NCBI RefSeq assembly: GCF_014645695.1
Contig: NZ_BMMF01000004.1
Span: forward strand, 69,261 to 133,260
Direction of reading: 5' to 3'
Source of the DNA: Salinarimonas ramus
GTDB taxonomy: Bacteria > Pseudomonadota > Alphaproteobacteria > Rhizobiales > Beijerinckiaceae
DNA length: 64,000 nucleotides
The notes beneath the pieces are model-generated. The model saw only the letters and a list, made by a program, of their open reading frames with translations, did not search any database and had not been told where the DNA came from. The position numbers and the translations under genes are program-made. Of this stretch, positions 16,518 to 28,000 are shown piece by piece (position 1 is the first letter of the stretch; each line of letters opens with the position of its first letter).

Positions 16518-18788
16518 ATGAAGCGGCTCGGCGAACTCTCCGTCGCCGGGAAGATCGGCGCCGGCCTCGGCGCGATCCTCCTGATCATGGCCGTCGTGGG
16601 CGGCCGCACGCTGCAGAGCCTCGACGACATCGGCACGAGCTTCTCAGCCTACGAGCGCGCCGCCGAGCAGGTGGAGCGCGCGCAGGCGCTGGAGCTCGCG
16701 GTGGCGGGCTTCGTCGGCTCCGTGAAGGAATACGTCGCGCGCAACAGCGAGGCGCGCTTCCGGGCGACGTTGGGCGTCTACGAGGGCGTGAGCACGGCGA
16801 TCATCGAGGCCGGGACGCTGGCGGAGGGCGACTACGCCGCCGCCCTCGCCCGCGCCGGCGAGGAGGTCTCGGCGACCCGCGAGAGCTTCGAGGCCTTCGG
16901 TGCCCTGCGCAACGCCCGCAACGCCCTCGTCGACGACGTGCTGCGCGAGGGCGGCACGGCGGCGCGCCGCGCGCTCTCCGGCTCGATGGAGGCCGCCCAC
17001 CGCGCCGGCGACGTCGACGGGCTGGCGAGCCTCGTCGAGGCCGCCGTCTCGCTGATGCTCGCGCGCGACTACGCCAACCGCTATCTCGACGATTTCCAAG
17101 TGGAGGATCTGGAGCGGGCGCGCTCCGAGATCGCCGCCACCATCGCGGCGCACCAGCGTCTCGCCGGCGGCCCATGGGAGACGCCCGAGGCGGCCCCGCT
17201 CATCGCCTCCTTCGCGGATGGGCTGGAGCGCCTGGAGGCCGTCGTCGCCGACGAGCGCGATGCCGCCGCGACCTTCTTCGAGACGCGCGTGGGCGCCGTC
17301 GTCGCGGCCGCGCGGGACATGGCGATCGCCGCCAAGGACGAGGAGGCACGCGCCGCCGCGCTCCTCTCCGCGCGCAAGGCCGAGGCGTTCTGGCTGACGC
17401 TCGTCGCGATCGGCGTCGGCGTCGCCCTCGCCGGCTTGGTGGGGCTCTGGCTCGCCCGTGCGATCGCGCGCCCGATCCGCCAGATGACGGCGCTGATGGG
17501 CCGCATCGCCGCCGAGGAGAACGGCATCGACATTCCCCACCGCGACCGCGCCGACGAGGTCGGCGCCATGGCGCGCGCGCTCGCCCATTTCGACGAGGCC
17601 GGTCGGGAGCGCCGTCGCCTGCAGGAGGCTCAGCGCGTCGCGGGCGATACGGCGCGGCGGCGCCAGGACGAGATCGACCAGCTCGTGTCCATGTTCGGCA
17701 AGTCCGTCGACGGCGTCCTCGGCCATCTGGAGCGCGCCTCGCAGGGCATGGGCGACACCTCCCGCGGCATGGTCGACACCGCCGAGCGCAACCTCGCCCA
17801 GGCCGACGTCGTCGCGACCATCACGCGGCGCACCGCCGACAGCATCCGCGCGGCGGCCGCGGCGACGCAGGAGCTCGCCGCCTCCATCGACGAGATCTCC
17901 AGCCGCGTCACCGAGGCGAGCGGCCTGTCGGGCCGCGCCGCCGGCGTCGCCGTCGAGGTGCGCGAGGACGTCGGGCGCCTCGGCGAGACCATCGGGCGGA
18001 TCTCGTCGGTCGTCGACGCCATTCGCGCCATCTCCGAGCAGACGAACCTGCTCGCCCTCAACGCCACGATCGAAGCCGCCCGTGCCGGCGAGGCGGGCAA
18101 GGGCTTCGCCGTCGTCGCGGCCGAGGTGAAGCAGCTCGCCGGCCAGACGACGCGCGCGACCGAGGAGGTGGCGGAGGCGGTCGAGGCCGTGCGCGCGTCC
18201 GCCGATCGCGCGGGGGCCGCGAGCCTGCGCATCGCGGAGGTGATCGCCGAGCTCGACGGCGTCTCCCAGAGCGTCGCCGCCGCGACCGTCGAGCAGCAGG
18301 CGGCGACGGGCGAGATCGCCCGTGCGGTGCAGGAGGTCAACGACGAGGCGGCTCGCGTTCTCACCGAGATCGAGACCGTGCGCGAGACCGGCATGGGCGC
18401 GCGCGCCGCCTCCGACGACGTGCAGCGCGCGGCGGGCGCGCTGCAGGCGGAGACGAAGCACTTCTCCGAGGAGGTCCTCGCCTTCCTGGAGGGGATCTCC
18501 ACCTCGGAGCTGCGCGACGCCATCGAGCGGCGGGCGATCGAGCTGGAGGCCAGCGTCGAGACGAAGAGCGGCACCTGGCGCGGGCGGATCTTCCGCATGT
18601 CGCCGGCGCTGGTCGAGATGGATCCCGGCCTCGCGGCGCGCCCAGGCGAGAGCGTGACCGTGACGCTGCCCGGCCTCGGCACGGTCAAGGCCCGCGTCGC
18701 GGAGATCTCGCCGCGTCGCTCGGCGCTGCAGCTGCCGATGGATCGCGAGAGCCTGGAACGCACCGCACGCTGGCTCGCGGCCGCCTGA
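16518..18788 (+). CDS. Methyl-accepting chemotaxis protein with C-terminal PilZ-like domain
   Basis: A 756-residue chemoreceptor. First membrane helix at residues ~12-33, a long helical periplasmic region (~34-285) of the helical-bundle sensor type, second helix ~288-312, HAMP ~313-365, then the coiled-coil signalling domain with the canonical hairpin tip near residues 505-550 ([21 protein letters not shown]). After this, residues ~655-750 form a separate beta-rich domain starting [15 protein letters not shown] and containing VEMDPGL, like a divergent PilZ domain. In true PilZ domains an RxxxR motif binds cyclic di-GMP; here the form is not canonical. No C-terminal CheR-binding pentapeptide is seen. 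ATG 16518 is one base after the regulator's stop codon. Confidence 0.88.
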   Translation: MKRLGELSVAGKIGAGLGAILLIMAVVGGRTLQSLDDIGTSFSAYERAAEQVERAQALELAVAGFVGSVKEYVARNSEARFRATLGVYEGVSTAIIEAGTLAEGDYAAALARAGEEVSATRESFEAFGALRNARNALVDDVLREGGTAARRALSGSMEAAHRAGDVDGLASLVEAAVSLMLARDYANRYLDDFQVEDLERARSEIAATIAAHQRLAGGPWETPEAAPLIASFADGLERLEAVVADERDAAATFFETRVGAVVAAARDMAIAAKDEEARAAALLSARKAEAFWLTLVAIGVGVALAGLVGLWLARAIARPIRQMTALMGRIAAEENGIDIPHRDRADEVGAMARALAHFDEAGRERRRLQEAQRVAGDTARRRQDEIDQLVSMFGKSVDGVLGHLERASQGMGDTSRGMVDTAERNLAQADVVATITRRTADSIRAAAAATQELAASIDEISSRVTEASGLSGRAAGVAVEVREDVGRLGETIGRISSVVDAIRAISEQTNLLALNATIEAARAGEAGKGFAVVAAEVKQLAGQTTRATEEVAEAVEAVRASADRAGAASLRIAEVIAELDGVSQSVAAATVEQQAATGEIARAVQEVNDEAARVLTEIETVRETGMGARAASDDVQRAAGALQAETKHFSEEVLAFLEGISTSELRDAIERRAIELEASVETKSGTWRGRIFRMSPALVEMDPGLAARPGESVTVTLPGLGTVKARVAEISPRRSALQLPMDRESLERTARWLAAA

Positions 18789-18797
18789 CGGCTCGCC

Positions 18798-20188
<1,391 letters not shown>

Positions 20189-20192
<4 letters not shown>

Positions 20193-21652
20193 GACGCCGC
20201 CTCCGCCGCGCGCGCGGGCGCCCCGATCGCCTCGTCCTGCGGCCCCACGGGCAAGCGCACGATGACCCGCGTGCCCTCCCCGGTGCGGCTCTCCACCCGG
20301 ATCTGGCCGGAGAGATCGTCGATGAGCCGCGAGACCATCCACAGGCCGAGCCCCTTGCCCTTGGTCAACGGCGTGGTGCTGCGGCCCGAGGTGACGAAGG
20401 CGAGGACGTCCTCGGGCATGCCCTCGCCGGAATCGGACACGACGAAGGTCGTCGCGCCCGCGTCCTGGCCGACCGAGAGCCCGACGCGGCCGTGGTCGGG
20501 CGAGGCCTTGCAGGCGTTGAGCAGGAGGTTCAGCAGGACCTGCCGCAGCGCGTCCGTGTCGGCGGCGATGGGGCGCATGTCCTCCACGCTCCAGTCGAGC
20601 GCCACGTGACGCCGCCGCGCCTCCGGGGCGACCAGCAGCTGGATGTCCATCAGATCCTCGCGGGAGAAGCGCATGCGGCCCGGCGCCGGGCGGTAGGTGG
20701 AGAGCATGGCGTCGGCCACGCGCTCGATGGAGCGCAGCCCCCGCTCGATGAGATCGAGGGTCTGGGCGCGCACCTCCTCCTTGTCGCCGAAGCGCCGCAG
20801 CGTCGAGACGCCGTTGAGGAGGCCCGCCAGCGGGTTTCGCACCTCGTGGGCGAGGCCGGCGGCGAGCTTCGCCAGAAGCGCGTCGCGCTCCTTCTCGCCG
20901 AGATCCGCGAGCGCCTGGCTGCGCGCCTCCTCCGCCTCGAGCCGCGTGGCGATGGCCTCGCGCAGCCGCGAGATCTCGGCGCTCACCCGCCTCGGCTGCG
21001 CCGTACCCGAACCGTCCTGCCTCACGAGCTCGCTCGCCAGCGCGTCGAGGGGCGCCACCGCGCGGCGGGTGATCACGAAGGTGAACAGCGCGGCGATGCT
21101 CGCCAGGACGAGGTCGATGACGATGGCCCACGCCTCGTCGCGGGAGAGCTCGGCGACGATGTCGCTCGCGTCGAGCGCCGCGACGAGCTCGAGGCGGGTG
21201 CCCTCCACCTCGTAGGCGCGCGCGATGATGGCGCGCACGCCGGGCTCCGCGCGCGTGAAGGTCACCGCCCCCGCCGGCGCGGCGGCGATGGCGGCGAGCG
21301 CCTGGGCCATGTCCGCACCGCCGGGATCGCCCCGCGAGACCGAGCGCGTCTCGCCGTCCGGGCCGCGCCAGCGTGCGACGAGGCTCTCCTCGGCCATGGT
21401 CTCGCGGAAGGCGAGCGGATCGTCGAGGAGATCGGCCACCGCCGCCTCCCCACCGTCGAGGCGCGGGGCGACGACGCCGGCGAGCGCGTTGAGGAAGATC
21501 GTCGCCTTGGCCTCGAGCGCGCGCACCTCGCGGCTCTCGAGGATGGCGAGACCGATCTGGGTCGTCCCCACCGCCACGGCGAACATGGTGATCGACACCC
21601 CGAGCGGCAGGAGGAGCGTCAGCGGCCAGCGGCGGGAGGAGGCGATGCGCAT
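20189..21652 (-). CDS. Sensor histidine kinase, partner of the NtrC-family regulator
   Basis: A 487-residue membrane kinase. A first helix at ~11-33, a periplasmic sensor region ~34-175, a second helix ~177-198, a linker, then the dimerisation domain with the phospho-acceptor His in GLAHEVRNPLAG near residue 267, and an ATPase domain with VSDSGEGMP and the glycine loop TKGKGLGLWMV. The order is the same as in DctB- or ZraS-like kinases that work with sigma-54 activators. The stop codon overlaps the regulator start, so the pair is coupled. The ligand is unknown. Confidence 0.9.
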
Positions 21653-21686
21653 GGCACCTTTCTAGGAGCGCGCCCTCGCATTGTCA

Positions 21687-22472
21687 TCAGGAAGAGGCCG
21701 CGCCCTCCCCGCTCAGCGGGTTTCGCGGGTTCCAGGCATAGCGCAGGGTCTCGAAGCGCATGGCGCGGGCGTCCACCATGAGCAGGCGCCCCACCAGCCC
21801 CTCGCCGAAGCCGACGATCTCGCGTACGACCTCCATCGCCATCATCGAGCCCATGACGCCCGCGAGCGCGCCCAGGACGCCCGCTTCCGCGCAGGTGGGG
21901 ATCGTGCCCGGCGGGGGTGCGTCGGGGAAGAGGCAGCGATAGGTCGGGTTCGGCCGCCCGTCGGGGCCGCGCTCGTGGGCGCGGATCGTGGTGAGCGTCC
22001 CGTCGAACTGGCCGAGCGCCGCCGTCACGAGCGGGCGTCCCTCGTGGAAGCAGGCGTCGGAGACGGCGTAGCGCGTGGCGAAATTGTCCGAGCCGTCGGC
22101 GACGAAGTCGTAGCCGGCGACGAGCGCGCGGGCGTTCGCCGCGTCGAGCCGCATCGCATGCGCCTCGACGGCGACGTGCGGGTTGAGGCGCGCGACCGCG
22201 TCCGCGGCGCTCTCGACCTTCGAGCGCCCCACGTCCGGCGTGCCGTGGATCACCTGGCGCTGGAGGTTGCCCAGATCGACCACGTCGTCGTCGACGATGC
22301 CGATCGTGCCGATCCCCGCCGCCGCGAGGTACTGGATCAGCGGCGCGCCGAGGCCGCCGGCGCCGATCACGAGGACCCGCGCCGCCTTCAGCTTCGCCTG
22401 GCCCGGGCCGCCAACGTCCTGGAGGACGAGGTGTCGGGCGTAGCGGGCGATCTCGTCCTCGGCGAGCGCCAT
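21687..22472 (-). CDS. moeB: Molybdopterin-synthase adenylyltransferase-like protein (MoeB/ThiF/HesA family)
   Basis: A 261-residue E1-like enzyme that activates a sulphur-carrier protein C-terminus with ATP (MoaD in molybdopterin synthesis, or ThiS). It shows the ATP-binding GAGGLGAP loop near 37, DDDVVDLGNLQRQ with the Arg finger near 65, and DGSDNFATRY with the Mg-binding Asp near 130. TCAEAGVLGALAG near 190 follows. Of the four zinc-binding Cys of E. coli MoeB only one is left (YRCLFP); the CxxC near the C-terminus is replaced by NPRNPL. The fold may therefore be held without zinc. It precedes no other molybdenum gene here. Confidence 0.88.
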   Translation of the reverse strand: MALAEDEIARYARHLVLQDVGGPGQAKLKAARVLVIGAGGLGAPLIQYLAAAGIGTIGIVDDDVVDLGNLQRQVIHGTPDVGRSKVESAADAVARLNPHVAVEAHAMRLDAANARALVAGYDFVADGSDNFATRYAVSDACFHEGRPLVTAALGQFDGTLTTIRAHERGPDGRPNPTYRCLFPDAPPPGTIPTCAEAGVLGALAGVMGSMMAMEVVREIVGFGEGLVGRLLMVDARAMRFETLRYAWNPRNPLSGEGAASS

Positions 22473-22476
22473 GACT

Positions 22477-23118
22477 TCACCCTTGGCGGCGCGGCCCGAG
22501 GATCGCGGTCGCGAGCTTGCGGAAGGCGCGCGCCCGATGCGAGAGGCCGCTCTGCGGGTCGCTCCAGTCGATGCCGTGCTTATCCTGCGCGCTCATCTCG
22601 CCGAAGGTGCGGCTCTCGCCCTCGGGCTGGAAGATCGGGTCGTAGCCGAAGCCGGCGTTTCCGCGCGGCGGCCAGACGAACGCGCCTCGGGTGCGGCCCT
22701 CGAACAGCTCCTCGTGCCCGTCCGGCCAGGCCACCACGAGGGCGGAGACGAACCAGGCCGACATGTCGGTCGCCGCGCGCTTGTCGAGCTCGTGCTTCAC
22801 GCGCTCCATGGCGCGGCCGAAATCGCGGTCCACGGCCCAGTCGGCGGAGAACAGGCCGGGCGCACCGTCGAGGGCGAGCACGCACAGGCCGGAATCGTCG
22901 GAGATGGCGGGCATGCCCGTCGCCTTCGCCGCGGCGTGGGCCTTGATGGCCGCGTTCTCCGAAAACATGTGGCCGGTCTCGTCGGGCACGGGCAGGCCCT
23001 TCTCGCCCGCCGAGGTCGCCTCGACGCCGAAGGGGGCGAGCAGCTCCCGCATCTCCCGGAGCTTGCCGGCATTGTGGGTGGCGATGACGACGGGGCCTTC
23101 GAGGCGACGATGGGGCAT
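22477..23118 (-). CDS. rdgB: XTP/dITP diphosphatase (RdgB/HAM1 family)
   Basis: A 213-residue cytoplasmic nucleotide-pool cleaning enzyme that hydrolyses dITP and XTP to monophosphates and keeps them out of DNA. Visible motifs are VIATHNAGKLREM near residue 11, ISDDSGLCV near 72, the GAPGLFSADWA stretch and GNAGFGYDPIF with SHRARAF near the end. ATG 23118 gives the normal family length (~200-215). It is four bases from moeB and 14 bases after rph, so rph-rdgB-moeB form one operon. The rph-rdgB order is usual in alphaproteobacteria. Confidence 0.95.
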   Translation of the reverse strand: MPHRRLEGPVVIATHNAGKLREMRELLAPFGVEATSAGEKGLPVPDETGHMFSENAAIKAHAAAKATGMPAISDDSGLCVLALDGAPGLFSADWAVDRDFGRAMERVKHELDKRAATDMSAWFVSALVVAWPDGHEELFEGRTRGAFVWPPRGNAGFGYDPIFQPEGESRTFGEMSAQDKHGIDWSDPQSGLSHRARAFRKLATAILGPRRQG

Positions 23119-23132
23119 CTCTCGCGCTCCTC

Positions 23133-23846
23133 TCAGGCGATGGCCTGCTTCTGCTTCTCGACCAGGTTCGCGACGCCGGCCTTGGCGAGGCGGAGCAACC
23201 CGAGCAGCTCCTCTTCGGAGAAGGGCTTGCCCTCCGCCGTGCCCTGCACCTCGACGATGCCGCCCGAGCCCGTCATGACGAAGTTCGCGTCCGTCTCCGC
23301 GGCCGAATCCTCGGCATAGTCGAGATCGATCACCGGCTTGCCCTGGTGGATGCCGCAGGAGATCGCCGCGACGTGGTCGCGCAGCGGGTTCACCGAGATG
23401 ATGGAGCGCTTCATCATCCAGGCGAAGCACTCGTGCAGCGCCACCCAGGCCCCCGTGATCGAGGCTGTGCGGGTGCCCCCGTCCGCCTGGATGACGTCGC
23501 AATCGACGACGATCTGCCGCTCGCCGATGGCGTGCAGGTCGACGACGGCGCGCAGCGAGCGGCCGATGAGGCGCTGGATCTCCTGCGTGCGGCCGGACGG
23601 CTTGCCGGAATTCACCTCGCGGCGCGTGCGCTCGTGGGTGGCGCGCGGCAGCATCGCGTATTCCGCCGTCACCCAGCCCTTGCCGGTGCCGCGCAGCCAG
23701 CCGGGCCCGCGCTCCTCCAGCGAGGCGGCGCACAGGACCTTCGTCTCGCCGAAGGTGACCATGCACGAGCCCTCCGCGTAGCGCACCACGCCGCGCTCGA
23801 GGGTGACGGGGCGCATCTCGTCGGGCGCGCGCTTCGAGGGCCGCAT
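23133..23846 (-). CDS. rph: Ribonuclease PH
   Basis: A 237-residue phosphorolytic 3'-5' exoribonuclease that trims tRNA 3' ends in the cytoplasm. The N-terminus [19 protein letters not shown], the phosphate-binding [15 protein letters not shown], and [19 protein letters not shown] with catalytic Asp are all normal. Length is the family standard (238). ATG 23846 is selected by comparison with the family; the open frame goes back to 23903. It is the first gene of the rph-rdgB-moeB operon. The prlF-yhaV module lies just upstream, in the same direction. Confidence 0.96.
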   Translation of the reverse strand: MRPSKRAPDEMRPVTLERGVVRYAEGSCMVTFGETKVLCAASLEERGPGWLRGTGKGWVTAEYAMLPRATHERTRREVNSGKPSGRTQEIQRLIGRSLRAVVDLHAIGERQIVVDCDVIQADGGTRTASITGAWVALHECFAWMMKRSIISVNPLRDHVAAISCGIHQGKPVIDLDYAEDSAAETDANFVMTGSGGIVEVQGTAEGKPFSEEELLGLLRLAKAGVANLVEKQKQAIA

Positions 23847-23912
23847 GATGGGATCTCCGTTGTTGGCGGCTCGCGTCTTACGCCTCGCGGGAATGCGGGG
23901 CAAGGCGCGGGG

Positions 23913-24416
23913 TTATTCCTTATCCGGATCGCGGAACAGATCGATCCGCCGTTCCGCATCCGCTCGGGCCTCGGCGAGGAGCTTGTCGAAGTCGTTTGGT
24001 GGATCGCCTCTGTCGAGCATGGCCTTGAAGACTGAGTAAGCGTCCGTACGGCTCCCGTAGGCCCGCAGCGTGGAATCGTCGTTCAGCCACACGAGGAGGA
24101 TGATCTTGGCTCTACTGTCGAAGCGGTAGAACAACCTGTATTGCTGGAAGAACTTTGCTCTGAACCAATGCTTCCGGTCCGCTCCCAGTGTTTTCCCCTG
24201 ACGAAAGCTCGCATGGCCAGGGTCCGCGGGGATACGCTCGCGAGCAAGCTTGAGAACAGCCACTAGACGCTTGGTGCTCGCACGTCGTCGATAGCCCTCG
24301 GGATCGCGGCGCCTGTCTTCCAGGAACTCGCCACGCAACAGCTCCAGCTGCTCTGCAAAGAGCGGATGGGCGATGATCGTCCACCCGTTCTCGACAATCT
24401 CGGCCCCGGCCGCCAC
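23913..24416 (-). CDS. yhaV: YhaV-family toxin (type II toxin-antitoxin)
   Basis: A 167-residue ribonuclease toxin of the RelE-like superfamily. It carries the YhaV family features: WTIIAHPLFAEQLELL at the start, FFQQYRLFYRFDS near residue 90, and AKIILLVWLNDDSTLRAYGS with TDAYSVFKAML after it. YhaV cleaves mRNA, rRNA or both in E. coli, and is held inactive by PrlF. Length is normal, no frameshift is seen. It lies six bases after the prlF stop codon, and 66 bases before rph. Confidence 0.93.
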   Translation of the reverse strand: MAAGAEIVENGWTIIAHPLFAEQLELLRGEFLEDRRRDPEGYRRRASTKRLVAVLKLARERIPADPGHASFRQGKTLGADRKHWFRAKFFQQYRLFYRFDSRAKIILLVWLNDDSTLRAYGSRTDAYSVFKAMLDRGDPPNDFDKLLAEARADAERRIDLFRDPDKE

Positions 24417-24422
24417 GTCGCC

Positions 24423-24749
24423 TCAACCGTCCTCCGGATCGAGCGGTGCATCGAGGTCGACCTCGATGCCCTCGACCATCGCTGCAGTCTCATCCATCCA
24501 TTGGCGGCTGAGCGGACGCAGCCGCTCGGGATGCGCTGCGATGTCCGCCTCGAGAAGATCGAGGAAAGCTCCGAGCGCCGGATCAACTTCCTCGTCTCGA
24601 ACCGCTTCGATGTATACGCGGCCGGTCGGCTCGACGCAGTAGCGGATCTGATCGCCTTTCCGAAGGTCCAGTTGCCTGCGCACCCCGCTCGGCACGGTCG
24701 TTTGGTAGCGATCGGTCAGCTTCGACGTTTCTTCCTTGAGCGCCGACAT
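24423..24749 (-). CDS. prlF: PrlF/SohA-family antitoxin
   Basis: A 108-residue antitoxin with an N-terminal AbrB/SpoVT-type swapped-hairpin DNA-binding domain (LTDRYQTTVPSGVRRQLDLRKGD form) and an acidic helical C-terminal half that should bind YhaV. PrlF with YhaV represses its own promoter. The ATG at 24749 starts the family-like part; the frame is open further upstream without support. A perfect inverted repeat AATGCG-AA-CGCATT lies 43 bases upstream of the ATG, in the position for such autoregulation. Confidence 0.92.
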   Translation of the reverse strand: MSALKEETSKLTDRYQTTVPSGVRRQLDLRKGDQIRYCVEPTGRVYIEAVRDEEVDPALGAFLDLLEADIAAHPERLRPLSRQWMDETAAMVEGIEVDLDAPLDPEDG

Positions 24750-24791
24750 CGAACAACCTCTTCGCAATGAGTGCTGACTTGCCCAGAAGGT

Positions 24792-24805
24792 AATGCGAAC
24801 GCATT
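24792..24805. promoter_or_regulatory. Inverted repeat, candidate PrlF operator
   Basis: AATGCG-AA-CGCATT: two perfect six-base arms around two bases, 43 bases upstream of prlF. AbrB-type antitoxins bind such dyads. It may also overlap control of the divergent helicase gene. Binding is inferred. Confidence 0.4.
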
Positions 24806-25026
24806 GTGCCCGCAACCCGCCAGCCCGTGCAACGCCCCCCTCGCGCTCGCGCGCGATCCGTTCTAGGAATGGCGCCAGCCGACCCCATATGGGGAGGCGA
24901 GCGAGCCGCACTCGCGAGAACGAATCCGGATTCCGGTGGAATCGCCGATTCGCCCCCGTTTCGTTCGACGCCCGTTCCGTGCGCTCGTTCCCAGGCGACC
25001 GCCCCCGAGATCCAGCTCCCCGCCAG

Positions 25027-28000
25027 ATGCCACGCCTCTCCCTTCCGCCGCAGGCCCGCTCGCGCGGGGTGACCGCGGTCCTCGGCCCGACCAACACGGG
25101 CAAGACGCATCTCGCCATCGAGCGGATGCTCGGGCATTCGTCCGGCATGATCGGGCTGCCGCTGCGGCTTCTCGCGCGCGAGGTCTATGCCCGCGTCGTC
25201 GAGCGCGCGGGCAAGGACGCCGTCGCCCTCGTCACCGGCGAGGAGAAGATCAAGCCCAAGCACCCGCGCTACTGGATCTGCACCGCGGAGGCGATGCCCC
25301 GCGACCTCGATCTCGCGTTCGTCGCCATCGACGAGATCCAGCTCGCCGCCGATCTCGACCGCGGCCACGTCTTCACCGATCGCCTGCTCAACCAGCGCGG
25401 TCGCGACGAGACGCTGCTGATCGGCTCGGGGACCATGGAGCCGCTGGTGCGCGCGCTCATCCCCGGCATCCACGTGACGACGCGCCCGCGGCTCTCGCAG
25501 CTCACCTTCTCGGGCTCGAAGAAGCTCTCGCGCCTGCCCGCGCGCACGGCGATCGTCGCCTTCTCGGCGGAGGAGGTCTACGCCATCGCGGAGCTGATCC
25601 GCCGCCAGCGCGGCGGGGCGGCGGTGGTGCTGGGCGCGCTCTCGCCACGCACCAGGAACGCGCAGGTCGCGCTCTACCAGTCGGGCGACGTCGACTACCT
25701 CGTCGCCACCGACGCCATCGGCATGGGGCTCAACCTCGACGTCGACCACGTCGCCTTCGCGGCAGACCGCAAGTTCGACGGCTTCCGCTTCCGCAAGCTC
25801 AACCCCTCCGAGATCGGGCAGATCGCGGGCCGTGCCGGGCGCCACCTGAACGACGGCACGTTCGGCACGTCGGGGCGCTGCGACCCGTTCGACGTCGAGC
25901 TCGTCGAGGCGGTGGAGGCGCATCGCTTCGAGCCGGCGCGCATTCTCCAATGGCGCAATCCCGATCTCGACTTCCGCTCCCTCGACGCTCTCCAGCGCTC
26001 TCTGGCGGAGGTGCCGCAGGAGCAGGGGCTGACCCGCGCGCCGATGGCGGAGGACGTCGCGGCGCTAGAGATCCTCGCCCGCGACGATTCGGTGCGCCAC
26101 CACGCGAACGGCCGGGCGAACGTCGAGCGGCTGTGGGACGTCTGCCAGGTGCCGGACTACCGGAAGGTGTCGCCGCAGACGCATGCCGACCTCGTCTCGG
26201 CCATCTACCTCTTCCTGATGCGCGACGGCGCCGTTCCCGACGACTGGTTTCGGCGGCACGTCTCGCTGCTCGACCGGACCGACGGCGACATCGACACGTT
26301 GTCGGCGCGGATCGCACAGGTGCGCACCTGGACCTTCGTCGCCAATCGACCGGACTGGTTGGGCGATCCGGAGCATTGGCAGAGCGTGGCGCGTGCGGTA
26401 GAGGACAAGCTGTCGGACGCGCTGCACGAGCGGCTGGCGAGCCGGTTCGTGGACCGGCGGACCAGCGTGCTGATGCGGCGCTTGAGAGAGAACGCGATGC
26501 TTGAAGCGGAAATTTCGGCGAGCGGCGACGTGAGCGTCGAGGGCCAGCACGTCGGGCGCCTGTCCGGGTTCGTCTTCGTACCGGACCCGGACGCCTCCAG
26601 CGACGAAGCCAAGACCCTGCGCAACGCCGCCGTGAAGGGGCTCGCCAGCGAGATCGAGGCCCGGGCGGACCGCTTCTCGACCGCGGCGGACACGTCCTTC
26701 GTCCTGTCGAACGACGGCACGATCCGGTGGCAGGGCGAGCCCGTGGCCAAGCTCGAGGCGGGCGAGAAGCTGTTCGAGCCGCGCATCCGCCTGATCGCCG
26801 ACGAGCACCTCACCGGCGGCGCGCTGGAGAAGGTCGAGGCCCGGCTGCAGGCCTGGATGAAGGCGCACGTGGTGCGCACGCTCGGCCCCCTCCTCGATCT
26901 CGAGGAGCCAGCCGACCTGACCGGCATCGCCCGCGGCATCGCCTTCCAGATCGCCGAGGCGCTGGGCGTGCTGGAACGCGCGCGCGTGGTGCAGGAGGTC
27001 CGCGGGCTCGATCAGCAGGCCCGCGCGGCCCTGCGCCAGAAGGGCATCCGCTTCGGCGCCTACCATCTCTACCTGCCGGCCCTGATGAAGCCCGCGCCGC
27101 GCACGCTGGCGGCGCAGCTCTGGGCGCTGAAGAACGGCGGGCTCGACCAGAAGGGCATCGACGAGATCGCGGCGCTCGCCTCCTCCGGCCGCACCTCGAT
27201 CCCGGTCGACACGGAGGTCGCCAAGGGGCTCTACCGCTCCGCGGGCTTTCGCGTCTGCGGCGGGCGGGCGGTGCGCGTCGACATCCTCGAACGCCTGGCC
27301 GACCTGATCCGCCCCGCCATGGCCTACGTGCCCGGCCAGTCCGTCGGCGAGCCACCGGCGGGCGCCGCGGAGGGCGACGGCTTCGTGGGGACGGTGGCGA
27401 TGACCTCCCTCGTCGGCTGCGCCGGCGAGGATTTCGCGCAGATCCTGAAGTCGCTGGGCTACGTCTCCGAGGAGCGCCCGGGCCCGGCGATCACCTCGCC
27501 GATCCTCAAGCCCGCCCCGACCCAGCCGATCGCGCCCGTCGCGGCCGAGCCGGCGGCGAGCGAGCCGGCGGCGGAGGGTGATGCGGGCAGCACGGACGCG
27601 GTCTCGGCCGAGGGTGCGAGCGAGGCTCCGGCCGAGGTCGAGGGATCCGCGGATGCCGAGGCGCCGCAGGTCGAAGAGGCCGTGGGCGCAGAGCCGGAGA
27701 GCGCTGCTCCCGAGAGCGACGCGCCCGAGAGCGACGCGGTTGCGGGCGACGCGGAGGCGGAGGTCTCCCCCGCGGCGCTCGAGACCGCCAACGAGCCGGT
27801 AGCGGCCGAGGCTCCCGCCGAGGCGTCCGCGACGGAGGCCGAGGCGGAGGCCGAGACGGTCGCCGAGGCGGTCACGGAGCCGGCTTCCGAGGCCGGCGAG
27901 GCCGCGCCGGCGGAGGCCGCGCAGCACGAGACGATCGTCGTGTGGCGCCAGGGTCGCCGTGAAGGTCGCGGCCGGCCGGGTCGCCGCGGCGAGCGCCCCG

